Position numbers and translations under genes: made by a program. A stretch of 12,259 bases of DNA from Methanosarcina sp. (GTDB lineage Archaea; Halobacteriota; Methanosarcinia; Methanosarcinales; Methanosarcinaceae): NCBI GenBank assembly GCA_024280975.1, contig JAMXLQ010000133.1:1-12259 (forward strand). Reading direction: 5' to 3'. The notes under the pieces are model-generated. The model was not told where the DNA came from and searched no databases. It saw nothing but the letters and a program-made list of their open reading frames with translations. Numbering within the stretch: position 1 is the stretch's first letter; every line of letters begins with the position of its first letter. Positions 1 through 6,100 of the stretch are shown here, piece after piece.

Positions 1-2
1 GG

Positions 3-440
3 GCTCTTTCCACTCTTGTGAATGAAATGTTTAGCTTCATGTACGCAAACAATGCCTATTCCCATATAGAACTCGATCCGGAATACAACTTTACGATTTA
101 CAGAAAAGATGGCACTCCCCTTGAACCTAAACTCCTGAGTGGGGGTGAACGTGCGATTTTTAACCTTATCCTGCGCTGTGCAATTTACAGGCTTCTTGCT
201 CTAGGCTTTGGCGGAGACAGAGCAGATGGTCTTCCACCCATGATCCTTGACGAACCCACCGTTTTTCTGGACCGCGGGCATGTAAAACAGCTTTTAAAAC
301 TCATAGACATGATGCGCAACATAGGGGTAGGTCAGATTATTGTAGTTTCCCATGACGAGTCTCTTATAGATTCGGCAGACCATGTTTTTCAGGTAGAAAA
401 AGACCCTATTACAAATATGTCGTCTATTGTAAAGCTTTAA
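3..440 (+). CDS. rad50: DNA double-strand break repair ATPase Rad50, C-terminal part (5' end outside window)
   Basis: This is the C-terminal ATPase lobe of Rad50, the SMC-like ABC ATPase that works with the Mre11 nuclease in double-strand break processing. The reading frame is open from base 3, so the gene begins upstream of the window; about 145 residues are present. The ABC signature LLSGGERAIFN is encoded near 132-164, the Walker B and D-loop segment PPMILDEPTVFLD near 234-272, and the H-switch VVSHDE near 345-362. The final residues (VEKDPITNMSSIVKL) are a typical short Rad50 tail, so the 3' end seems intact. The missing parts are Walker A, the coiled coils and the zinc hook. Mre11 is not visible and would be expected upstream. 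The gene converges on the TPD nuclease gene, which may also be concerned with DNA processing. Confidence 0.95.
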   Translation, partial: ALSTLVNEMFSFMYANNAYSHIELDPEYNFTIYRKDGTPLEPKLLSGGERAIFNLILRCAIYRLLALGFGGDRADGLPPMILDEPTVFLDRGHVKQLLKLIDMMRNIGVGQIIVVSHDESLIDSADHVFQVEKDPITNMSSIVKL

Positions 441-456
441 TACAACCGCTGTGCCG

Positions 457-474
457 CAACCGTTGCGCCGGTTG
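457..474. repeat. GC-rich hairpin just after rad50
   Basis: CAACCG at 457-462 and CGGTTG at 469-474 form a perfect 6-bp stem with a 6-nt loop, 17 bases after the rad50 stop. It is followed directly by the 89-bp duplication. It may help end or stabilise the rad50 mRNA. No run of T follows it, so it is not a classic bacterial-type terminator. Confidence 0.5.
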
Positions 475-538
475 ATCACGCCTATAGGGTTTGGGGATAA
501 GGCCATCAAACTCAAATGTTGCCAGAGATGTTTTCGCT

Positions 539-561
539 CAAGCCTTTTTTGAAAAGGCTTG
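539..561. terminator. Hairpin terminator-like element, copy 1
   Basis: A perfect 10-bp stem (539-548 with 552-561) around a 3-nt loop. The left arm and loop carry six T in a row. The element is symmetric, so it could act on rad50 transcripts from the left or on nuclease-gene transcripts from the right. Archaeal termination mainly needs oligo(T) tracts, so this role is inferred. Confidence 0.45.
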
Positions 562-627
562 CGATCACGCCTATAGGGTTTGGGGATAAGGCTATCAAAC
601 TCAAATGTTGCTAGAGATGTTCTCGCT

Positions 628-650
628 CAAGCCTTTTTTGAAAAGGCTTG
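628..650. terminator. Hairpin terminator-like element, copy 2
   Basis: The same 10-bp stem and TTG loop as in copy 1 (628-637 with 641-650). It lies 17 bases beyond the stop codon of the minus-strand TPD nuclease gene, a suitable place for that gene's 3' end. Confidence 0.45.
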
Positions 651-666
651 TGAAAAGGCTTGCGGT

Positions 667-1455
667 TCACCAGTATACAAGATAATTAAATAATTCGTCA
701 ACTTCATCTTTATATTCTTCAAAAAAGCTGTAGCTCTTTACAAGGTAGCCCTCAGCAGGAAGATCTTCAAGGTAGCCGTACCAGTAAACGACCATACCTT
801 CTCCGAAGATCTCTGCATACTCTCGGAACTGTTTCTTCGAATAGTGCTCGTGTTCGAAATCATCCCCGAAGAGGGCTTTGCTTTCAATCCAGTTGACCAG
901 AAGATTATCTATACATACAGGATTTGCCAGGACGAAATCCGGAGTCTTGCCGTCTCCTTTAGCCCTAATGTCTGCTTCAGTACAATATGAAATTTCCCTA
1001 TCATCAAGCCATTTCTGAATAACTGCTTCTCCCATTTCTCCTTTCTTACACTGCATCTCATGGGCATGAGGGGAGAAAAAATGATCTGCTTCAAGGGCTT
1101 TTTTGACTTCCTTTTTGAGGCGGCGGTTTTCGATTAAATCCACATTTTTGAAAAGCCAGTTTATACTTTTCTTGGAGATCTCACAGTTTTTCATAATGAG
1201 CGATGCCATAAGGGTCGGAGGAAAGCCTGTATATTCTGCAAGGTCAAGAATAGTACGTCCTTGCTTCCATTTTAAAAAAAGTTCATTCTCTCTGGAGTAA
1301 ACCTTCCTGTGTTTAAACCTCGTTTTCTTCACGACTTTCTGGTTGAGAATTGTTGCAAGCATGCCTACAGGTTTAGAATATTCCTCCGAAAGGCGGAAGA
1401 CATCTTTAAAGTCATGTAGTGAGCTGTATATTATCTGGTATGTCTGGCGGTCCAT
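667..1455 (-). CDS. TPD-motif nuclease, archaeal homologue of CDIN1 (C15orf41)
   Basis: A 262-residue protein that I recognise as the archaeal TPD family related to human CDIN1 (C15orf41), the partner of codanin-1 that is mutated in congenital dyserythropoietic anaemia type I. Residues about 57-92 look like a helix-turn-helix (WKQGRTILDLAEYTGFPP). The C-terminal half is a PD-(D/E)XK nuclease-like domain: a glutamate-containing helix (KGEMGE, 138-143), the family hallmark KTPDF (170-174, with D173), and WIESK (189-193, with E191 and K193) as the catalytic E-x-K. FGEGMVVYWYG (217-227) closely resembles the human protein as I remember it. Start is the ATG at 1455; no strong ribosome site precedes it. 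The gene converges on rad50. Nuclease activity is inferred from the motifs; the archaeal substrate is unknown to me. Confidence 0.85.
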   Translation of the reverse strand: MDRQTYQIIYSSLHDFKDVFRLSEEYSKPVGMLATILNQKVVKKTRFKHRKVYSRENELFLKWKQGRTILDLAEYTGFPPTLMASLIMKNCEISKKSINWLFKNVDLIENRRLKKEVKKALEADHFFSPHAHEMQCKKGEMGEAVIQKWLDDREISYCTEADIRAKGDGKTPDFVLANPVCIDNLLVNWIESKALFGDDFEHEHYSKKQFREYAEIFGEGMVVYWYGYLEDLPAEGYLVKSYSFFEEYKDEVDELFNYLVYW

Positions 1456-1776
1456 CCTGAATCATCATATCCTTTTTTTCTTTTCTTCCCGGGCACGCAA
1501 AATGAAAGTTAAGCAGCATGAAAAACGAGAGTCTTATAATATCAAAAGACTCCCTCAGGCATGCAATTGATTTCCTTATAATTCCTTCTATGCTAATAGT
1601 TAATAACCATAATCAGTGCCTTAAAATCCAATGCATCTGGCTTTTTAAAAGAGCCTGGCTAGTTTATTTCAGGAACGCCGGAGTGAAGTAAACGATTTTT
1701 TTCTTTATGGGTAAGAGATCCTTATCCTGAACGTCTAACTGTGTATCTGAGTCACCTTTTTCGGGAAGAAGGCGAA
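1456..1776. other. Intergenic region upstream of the TPD nuclease gene
   Basis: A 321-bp stretch with no credible gene. It should hold the promoter of the nuclease gene (left) and the 3' end of the hypothetical gene (right). The minus strand has a TATA-like GATATTATAAG at 1543-1533, about 80 bases before the ATG, lying inside the loop of a 7-bp dyad. A second weak hairpin (GTTTATTTC 1662-1670 with GAAGTAAAC 1685-1693, one G-T mismatch) is followed on the plus strand by seven T (1696-1702), but no plus-strand gene needs it. No clear oligo(T) terminator for the hypothetical gene was seen on its own strand. Confidence 0.5.
1529..1552. promoter_or_regulatory. Dyad around a TATA-like element, candidate nuclease-gene operator
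   Basis: GAGTCTT (1529-1535) and AAGACTC (1546-1552) are perfect inverted copies separated by 10 bases. Read on the minus strand the interval contains GATATTATAAG, a reasonable TATA box that would start transcription near 1512 and leave a leader of about 57 nt. The overlap suggests an operator, but it is also readable as a simple hairpin. Confidence 0.35.
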
Positions 1777-2493
1777 TTACCTCCAGAAATCATCATTGTG
1801 AGTATCAGGAAGGTCTATTTCCATCACTTCATCAAGATTCTTACGTTTTTCCCTGCTTTCAGGGGATTTTTTTGCTTTCTCCTCTCTCCCTGATAGGCAA
1901 GAGCTATCTTTTTTATCGGTCTCAAAGGCTGCAAAAATTGTTGTGTGCTTATCTCTTGAAATGACTTTTTCCGGAGTTCTTGGTTTTTCCTGGATTTTTG
2001 GCTGTGTTTTTGCACATATAACTTGATTCTGTTCAGGTACTTCTTTTTTCAATCTGGATCCCAGGCGCATGGAAGCTTTTTCGGCATCAACAGCAGTGCA
2101 CCTTTCTTTTAGCTTTTCTTCATAATTTCCTTCTGGCTTTGGGTCAGGCTTCCTTACAGCTGCTTCCTGGAAAGGCCGACTCTGAGTAAAACTTTCTTCT
2201 TTCCTTTCTACATGTCTTTTAGGAGGGTTTTCTGTGAGCCTTGTGGGGGTCCAGTCTCCTTTTTCAGAGACGTTTTTTCTTTTAGAGAGGGGGTGCCTAC
2301 CTAATTTACGGAAAGTTTCTTCAGCATAAGTATCCTTATTACGATCAGCTTTCCCGGATTTAATTTTACTTGTTGTGTTGTAGCCTATAAGGCAGGTAGG
2401 TTCTTTTGTTCTCCACTCCAGGCAGAAGAGGTGGCACTCCCGCCCTTTGCATATCTGGCTTTCATCAAGTGGACAGACTTCTGGAAGGGTCAT
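1777..2493 (-). CDS. Hypothetical protein: N-terminal cysteine cluster plus long charged disordered region
   Basis: I do not recognise this 238-residue protein. The first 40 residues hold five cysteines (C7, C15, C20, C24, C34 in MTLPEVCPLDESQIC...), a pattern that could bind zinc or an Fe-S cluster. The remaining ~200 residues are rich in Lys, Glu, Arg, Ser and Pro with few hydrophobics, so they are probably disordered, and the tail (DLPDTHNDDFWR) is acidic with an aromatic end. I chose the ATG at 2493 rather than the upstream TTG at 2556, because the extension would abut the prs stop and carry a TATA-like sequence. That TATA (2520-2511) lies about 22 bases before the ATG, which predicts a leaderless or nearly leaderless mRNA. 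No membrane segment or signal peptide is convincing. Function unknown. Confidence 0.65.
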   Translation of the reverse strand: MTLPEVCPLDESQICKGRECHLFCLEWRTKEPTCLIGYNTTSKIKSGKADRNKDTYAEETFRKLGRHPLSKRKNVSEKGDWTPTRLTENPPKRHVERKEESFTQSRPFQEAAVRKPDPKPEGNYEEKLKERCTAVDAEKASMRLGSRLKKEVPEQNQVICAKTQPKIQEKPRTPEKVISRDKHTTIFAAFETDKKDSSCLSGREEKAKKSPESREKRKNLDEVMEIDLPDTHNDDFWR

Positions 2494-2510
2494 AGTACTA
2501 AAGACAACAG

Positions 2511-2520
2511 AATATAAAAA
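2511..2520 (-). promoter_or_regulatory. TATA box for the cysteine-cluster hypothetical gene
   Basis: The minus strand reads TTTTTATATT, centred about 22 bases before the ATG at 2493. With the usual archaeal spacing of roughly 25 bases, transcription would begin at or next to the start codon. This agrees with the lack of a ribosome binding site and favours the shorter gene model. Confidence 0.4.
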
Positions 2521-2552
2521 ATAGTTAACGGTAATAAAATTCAAGTATTTAA

Positions 2553-3404
2553 TCAAGGCCCTTTGAGGGCATCTGCAATCAAGGGAGCCACGCTCAGCCT
2601 GCTCTCGGCTTTTTCAAGGGTGTCGGTTCCGATTATGTCCTTTACGCCTGCATTGAAGAGTCTTAAAGCTGCGTTCCTTGCAAGTACAGGATGTACGCAG
2701 GCAATATGAACTCCGGCTGCTCCCTGAGCTCTTAGCATCTTTATAGATTCGGCCATTGTCCCGCCTGTAGCGATCATATCATCTACAAGGACAATCTGCC
2801 TGCCTGTTACATCGAGATTCTTTGTCTTGATTACGACTGTATCTCCGCTCAGTCTTGTTTTCTCCAAGTGATCGTAATCATAGCCCAGCCCTGAAGATAC
2901 ATTCTTCACAAGTCTCTCAGCTCCGGAATCGGGGGCGATCAGAAGAGGGTTTTCCATGCCAAGACTTGCAATATGCTTCCCAATCAGTTTAGCTGCGTCA
3001 AGGTTGTATGCTGGGCTAGGAAAATGTTCAAGCACGCTTTTTTCGTGGATGTTTACCGTGAAGATCCTGTCAGCTCTGATGCAGCGGGCAACTGCACGGG
3101 CACTGATAGGCTCTCCTGGCTTGAATTTCTTATCCTGTCTGGCATATCCCATGTATGGAATCACGACATTGAGCTCTCTTGCCCCTTCACAAGCATCGAT
3201 AAGCTGAAGTAAGGAAACAAGATCCGAATCGGTAGGCGTGCTCTGAATTAAGGTCACATGCTCGTTTTCGGTCTCTTCGGCGATTCTGAGATAAAGTTCC
3301 CCGTCAGGGAAGCGATTAAACTCGCAAAGTACAGGCTCTGTTCCTAAAGCCCGAGCAGTGCGGCTGGCAAGTAATTGTGATGCTGGTCCACCTATGATCT
3401 TCAA
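2553..3404 (-). CDS. prs: Ribose-phosphate pyrophosphokinase (PRPP synthetase)
   Basis: Makes PRPP from ribose 5-phosphate and ATP, for purine, pyrimidine, histidine and NAD synthesis. The 283-residue product matches the archaeal family length. Motifs: FNRFPDGE (29-36, ATP-binding flexible loop), RQDKKFKPGE (89-98), the NIHEK histidine (H120), and the PRPP-binding loop VLVDDMIATGGTMAES (205-220). I chose the TTG at 3404: it gives the family-typical start MKIIGGPASQLLASR, and a GAGGT ribosome site lies at 3416-3412, seven bases upstream. A longer frame back to 3548 would run into moaC and adds no family-like sequence. A TATA-like element at 3453-3442 suggests a promoter of its own with a leader of about 18 nt, though read-through from moaC 76 bp upstream is possible. 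Confidence 0.95.
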   Translation of the reverse strand: MKIIGGPASQLLASRTARALGTEPVLCEFNRFPDGELYLRIAEETENEHVTLIQSTPTDSDLVSLLQLIDACEGARELNVVIPYMGYARQDKKFKPGEPISARAVARCIRADRIFTVNIHEKSVLEHFPSPAYNLDAAKLIGKHIASLGMENPLLIAPDSGAERLVKNVSSGLGYDYDHLEKTRLSGDTVVIKTKNLDVTGRQIVLVDDMIATGGTMAESIKMLRAQGAAGVHIACVHPVLARNAALRLFNAGVKDIIGTDTLEKAESRLSVAPLIADALKGP

Positions 3405-3411
3405 GATATAT

Positions 3412-3416
3412 ACCTC
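3412..3416 (-). promoter_or_regulatory. Ribosome binding site deciding the prs TTG start
   Basis: GAGGT on the minus strand, seven bases before TTG at 3404. It is the main evidence for a rare TTG start instead of the longer ATG-started frame. Confidence 0.7.
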
Positions 3417-3441
3417 AGTCTGCCGTCTTGATATATCCCAT

Positions 3442-3453
3442 CCTTTAAAAAGC
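3442..3453 (-). promoter_or_regulatory. Probable prs TATA box
   Basis: The minus strand reads GCTTTTTAAAGG, close to an archaeal TATA box. A start about 26 bases downstream (near 3422) would leave a short leader that just contains the GAGGT ribosome site. Confidence 0.45.
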
Positions 3454-3480
3454 TTATTTTTAGTGGGCTTACCTTGGGCT

Positions 3481-3948
3481 TTACCCTTTAAGCTTTTCGA
3501 GCACCCTGATATTTTGTATTGAGGTATTGGGATAATTCCCACTCTCATCTTTTTCCGCCGATTTTACCATATCCCAGATCGTCAGCAGCGCTGCTGAAAC
3601 TCCAGTGAGGGCTTCCATTTCAACTCCTGTTTTCCCGACAGTTCGGACTTCTACCTCAACCGAAATTAGTTTTTCTCCGATTTCAAAATCCACATCTATA
3701 GCGGTGATCGGGATCTGGTGACACATTGGGATTATTTCCGGGGTCTTTTTAATAGCAAGTATGGCTGCAATCCGCGCAGTTGCAAGCACGTTGCCTTTTT
3801 CCACATTCCCGGTTTTTATCTTGTTTATAGTCTCCCCGGAAAGTATTATTTCCCCTGCAGCCCGAGCCAGTCTCGGAATTTCACGCTTTTCACTGATATC
3901 TACCATATGCGCTCTGCCGGACTCAATATGAGTAAATCGCTTTTCCAC
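3481..3948 (-). CDS. moaC: Cyclic pyranopterin monophosphate synthase MoaC
   Basis: MoaC acts after the radical-SAM enzyme MoaA and forms cyclic pyranopterin monophosphate, the first stable intermediate of molybdopterin. In a methanogen this cofactor serves formylmethanofuran dehydrogenase, among others. The 155-residue length is normal. Family motifs are MCHQIP (75-80) and GVEMEALTGVSAALLTIWDM (108-127) followed by VKSAEKD; D126 and K129 fit the catalytic Asp and Lys of the family. The start is GTG at 3948, with GGTGA at 3957-3953 four bases before it. A TATA-like TTAATTAAAG sits at 3996-3987, giving a predicted leader of about 18 nt, so the gene probably has its own promoter despite lying downstream of nnr and the 61-residue gene. 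No other moa gene is visible. Confidence 0.95.
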   Translation of the reverse strand: MEKRFTHIESGRAHMVDISEKREIPRLARAAGEIILSGETINKIKTGNVEKGNVLATARIAAILAIKKTPEIIPMCHQIPITAIDVDFEIGEKLISVEVEVRTVGKTGVEMEALTGVSAALLTIWDMVKSAEKDESGNYPNTSIQNIRVLEKLKG

Positions 3949-3985
3949 AAAATCACCGCGTTTTTACTTTGGATTGAACTTGATC

Positions 3986-3997
3986 TCTTTAATTAAG
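3986..3997 (-). promoter_or_regulatory. Probable moaC TATA box
   Basis: The minus strand reads CTTAATTAAAGA. Its centre is about 44 bases before the GTG start, which would place the transcript start near 3966. The three GCCAGA elements begin just upstream of it. Confidence 0.4.
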
Positions 3998-4001
3998 TCT
4001 A

Positions 4002-4048
4002 TCTGGCTTCAATTACCTTTTTTCTGGCATTTCAAACCTTTTTCTGGC
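4002..4048 (-). repeat. Three GCCAGA elements spaced 20-21 bp apart upstream of moaC
   Basis: The plus strand carries TCTGGC at 4002-4007, 4023-4028 and 4043-4048 (GCCAGA on the minus strand). Start-to-start spacings are 21 and 20 bp, about two helical turns. The second and third lie in a longer imperfect repeat (CCTTTTT(T)CTGGC). They sit immediately upstream of the likely moaC TATA box, where an activator or repressor would bind. The regulator is unknown. Confidence 0.45.
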
Positions 4049-4071
4049 TTTTGAGTTTCTATTTTCCCGGA

Positions 4072-4257
4072 TTAGTCGATTCTAATTTGTTTTCTTTGTG
4101 AATAGTCTTCGAGTACTTTTTCTAGCTCTTCTGTAAGTTCTCTGGCTTCTTCAAGGTTGAGTTTTATGACCTGTTCGTCTTCTCCGTGGAAAATCGTAAC
4201 TCTTATTCTGTTTCTTTCGATTTCCAGCTCAATTTTCCTTTCAATCCCCTGTATCAT
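4072..4257 (-). CDS. Small conserved-looking protein, 61 residues, unknown function
   Basis: I do not recognise this family. The protein looks like a compact domain: residues 5-32 alternate in a way that suggests a beta hairpin (KIELEIERNRIRVTIFHG...QVIKLN), and residues 34-53 form a strongly amphipathic, acidic helix (LEEARELTEELEKVLEDYSQ). There is no signal peptide, membrane segment or cysteine. A strong ribosome site, GGGAGGT, lies 6 bases before the ATG at 4257, and the gene follows nnr by 17 bp, so the two are very probably co-transcribed and translated together. The overlapping plus-strand frame here is longer but is a shadow of nnr. A function linked to nnr is only a guess from position. 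Confidence 0.75.
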   Translation of the reverse strand: MIQGIERKIELEIERNRIRVTIFHGEDEQVIKLNLEEARELTEELEKVLEDYSQRKQIRID

Positions 4258-4274
4258 ACAAATTACCTCCCCTT

Positions 4275-5783
4275 TTATCCTATATCGGCCTCTTTAATTA
4301 TTTCAGAAATGTTTTCTATAATGTCCGTTGCAAGAAGCCCGTTTCCTGCCTTTTCAAACGCCAGATCCCCTGCTGCTCCGTTTATGTATGCAGCGCAGGC
4401 TGCCGCAAGGAACGCGGGATTTCTGGAAAAAAGCGATCCTGTAAGGCCTGCAAGAACATCTCCTGTACCTCCTACTGTCATACCTGCGTTTCCTGTCCTG
4501 TTTAGCAGAATCTGTTTTCCGTCCGAGATAGTATCGATTTTTCCTTTTAGAAGTGTTACAATCCCTTTTTCCTCAGAAAACTCCCTTACAGCTTTAATAC
4601 GTGCCTCCTCGCTTTTGGGAGTTTCCAGATTTCTCAGGCGTGCAAATTCTCCGGCATGTGGGGTTACTATCAGTTCGCAATTGCCTGCAAGACTTTCAAA
4701 GATAGTGCCTGAGAGGGCTGAGAGGGCATCGGCATCAAGAACGGCTTTCCTGCAAAAGGGCAGGATCTTCCGGACGGTTTCCAGGGTTTCTGTCGCTCTC
4801 CCAAGTCCCATTCCCATTACTACCACGTCATGGGAATTTATTAGATCCACAATGATGGAGAGATCTTCTGGACAGAGGATATCCGAAGAGAGTTTTCGGA
4901 CAATCAGATTCGGAGAATAAGATGCCACTATTTCGGCTACAGGCATCGGAACTGCTACGGTTACAAGGTCTGCCCCTGCTTTAAGCGCTGCAAGGGCTGC
5001 AAGGGCCGGAGCTCCTGAATACGGCCCTCCTCCTATAACAAGAATTTTTCCTGAATCGCCCTTATGTCCTTCTGATTTCCGCTTGTTTAGCATCATCAGA
5101 TTCCCGGGACCGGCATATTTTTCGGCGTCTGCAAAGATTCCGATCTCGGCAACCTTTATCACGCCAGTATATTCTTTTGCCTTTTCGCTCAAGAGCCCAA
5201 CTTTCATACGATGAAAAGTGACTGTAAGCCCTGCATGCACAGCTTTTTCAAAGCTTCCGTCGTCAGGGTCGAGTCCTGAAGGAATGTCAACCGAGATTAC
5301 ATTTTTTCCGTTTTTTCCTTCCCGGTTTATAAGGTCGATAGCCATCGATTCAAGCGCTTTTATCTTTCCCTTTATTCCGGTTCCGAATATGGCATCTATG
5401 AGCAGGTCAGCCCCTGAGAACCAGTCCGAAGCCTCAGCTTCAAGCTGGCTTGAATCCGTTATTTCGAGTACCTCGACGCGGCTGAACTTCAGTAGGGAGT
5501 AGTTGTGAAAAGCTTCTTTCGTTCCTATATCCCTGGCTTTTCCCAGCAGGATTACTTTTACAGTGTATCCTGAAAAGCCTGCAAGGTGCCTGGCGGCTAC
5601 AAAAGCGTCCCCTCCATTGTTCCCCCTACCTGCGACAAAAAGTACTCTCCCGCTTTCAAGCTTTTCTCGCACGTTCTGTGCAATAACAGCCCCTGCATTT
5701 TCCATTAACTGGACAGGTAGAAGCCCAAGATATTCACAATTTCTGTCTATTGCCTTCATCCTCAAAGAACTTATACACTTCAT
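4275..5783 (-). CDS. nnr: Bifunctional NAD(P)H-hydrate epimerase / ADP-dependent NAD(P)H-hydrate dehydratase
   Basis: Repairs NADH and NADPH that have become hydrated: the N-terminal domain interconverts the R and S epimers and the C-terminal domain dehydrates the S form. The 502-residue, two-domain layout is the normal fused form. N-terminal YjeF_N domain (about 1-220): GRGNNGGD (52-59), DAIFGTG (130-136) and DIPSGLD (166-172). C-terminal ribokinase-like domain (about 240-502): GDSGKILVIGGGPYSGAPAL (242-261), LDADAL (349-354), TPHAGEFARL (374-383) and GGTGD (438-442), whose D442 is the expected catalytic base. Start is ATG at 5783 with AGGT seven bases upstream. It is the first gene of a minus-strand group with the 61-residue gene and perhaps moaC and prs. 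The domains appear intact. Confidence 0.95.
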   Translation of the reverse strand: MKCISSLRMKAIDRNCEYLGLLPVQLMENAGAVIAQNVREKLESGRVLFVAGRGNNGGDAFVAARHLAGFSGYTVKVILLGKARDIGTKEAFHNYSLLKFSRVEVLEITDSSQLEAEASDWFSGADLLIDAIFGTGIKGKIKALESMAIDLINREGKNGKNVISVDIPSGLDPDDGSFEKAVHAGLTVTFHRMKVGLLSEKAKEYTGVIKVAEIGIFADAEKYAGPGNLMMLNKRKSEGHKGDSGKILVIGGGPYSGAPALAALAALKAGADLVTVAVPMPVAEIVASYSPNLIVRKLSSDILCPEDLSIIVDLINSHDVVVMGMGLGRATETLETVRKILPFCRKAVLDADALSALSGTIFESLAGNCELIVTPHAGEFARLRNLETPKSEEARIKAVREFSEEKGIVTLLKGKIDTISDGKQILLNRTGNAGMTVGGTGDVLAGLTGSLFSRNPAFLAAACAAYINGAAGDLAFEKAGNGLLATDIIENISEIIKEADIG

Positions 5784-5893
5784 GGTAATTACCTGCTGGC
5801 CTATCTCATGCGGTCTTCTGCTATCCGTTTAATCACACAAATGCTTCTGCAAGCCTCGGTTCTCTGGCTTAGACTATTGTAGAAATTATTATA

Positions 5894-5914
5894 TATCTCA
5901 GAGTAATTGAGATA
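5894..5914. promoter_or_regulatory. 7-bp dyad beside the likely nnr TATA box
   Basis: TATCTCA (5894-5900) and TGAGATA (5908-5914) are exact inverted copies with a 7-base gap, 21 bp in total, or two helical turns. The left arm overlaps ATTATTATATATC (5885-5897), which on the minus strand is a good TATA box for nnr (predicted start near 5865, leader about 80 nt). This is a typical shape for a repressor operator. Confidence 0.4.
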
Positions 5915-6027
5915 ATTTATTACATTTTTGCATCGAGGAAAACCTATTTGATGTTATTAAGTATATACGTTACATTCCGATATAATATAATACCGGGATT
6001 ACTAAATTTTCAGTAAAAACAGTATTG

Positions 6028-6069
6028 ATTCCTTAAGAGCATGATTCATAAAGTATAATTCCTTAAGAG
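6028..6069. repeat. Direct repeat ATTCCTTAAGAG with 30-bp period
   Basis: The 12-mer occurs at 6028-6039 and 6058-6069, perfectly conserved. The 30-bp spacing is close to three helical turns, and the core CTTAAG is palindromic. It is a candidate pair of binding sites upstream of the RCK-DHH gene. Confidence 0.45.
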
Positions 6070-6100
6070 TATTTAATTAGTAAAAATAATGGTCTAAAAA

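Larger units (their letters stand above)
474..650. repeat. 89-bp tandem duplication, two near-identical copies each ending in a hairpin
   Basis: Copy 1 spans 474-562 and copy 2 spans about 563-650. They differ at only three positions by eye, all C/T changes. Each copy starts with GATCACGCCTATAGGG and ends in a 10-bp perfect stem, CAAGCCTTTT-TTG-AAAAGGCTTG, at 539-561 and 628-650. A further partial copy of the last arm, GAAAAGGCTTGCGG, follows at 652-665 and reaches the stop codon of the next gene. The block fills the space between two convergent genes, where hairpins with T-rich arms could stop transcription from both sides. I see no ORF of substance in it. Confidence 0.85.

Noticed and set aside
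294..515. A 73-codon minus-strand frame across the rad50 end
   Set aside because: It is antisense to conserved Rad50 motifs and runs into the duplicated hairpin block; no family features.
1662..1702. Hairpin plus T-run as an intrinsic terminator on the plus strand
   Set aside because: No plus-strand gene lies upstream that would need it, and the stem has a mismatch and a 14-base loop. It is mentioned only within the intergenic entry.
2494..2556. N-terminal extension of the cysteine-cluster protein from TTG at 2556
   Set aside because: It is hydrophobic enough to hint at a signal peptide, but it needs a TTG start overlapping the prs stop, lacks a ribosome site, and would be translated from a TATA-like sequence.
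3405..3548. N-terminal extension of prs by 48 residues
   Set aside because: It overlaps moaC, is not like the family, and TTG at 3404 has an ideal GAGGT ribosome site and the family-typical first residues.
4186..4920. A 244-codon open frame on the plus strand
   Set aside because: It lies antisense to nnr and the 61-residue gene, both of which have clear motifs or a strong ribosome site. Its composition (Ser/Pro/Phe/Arg-rich) is that of an antisense shadow.
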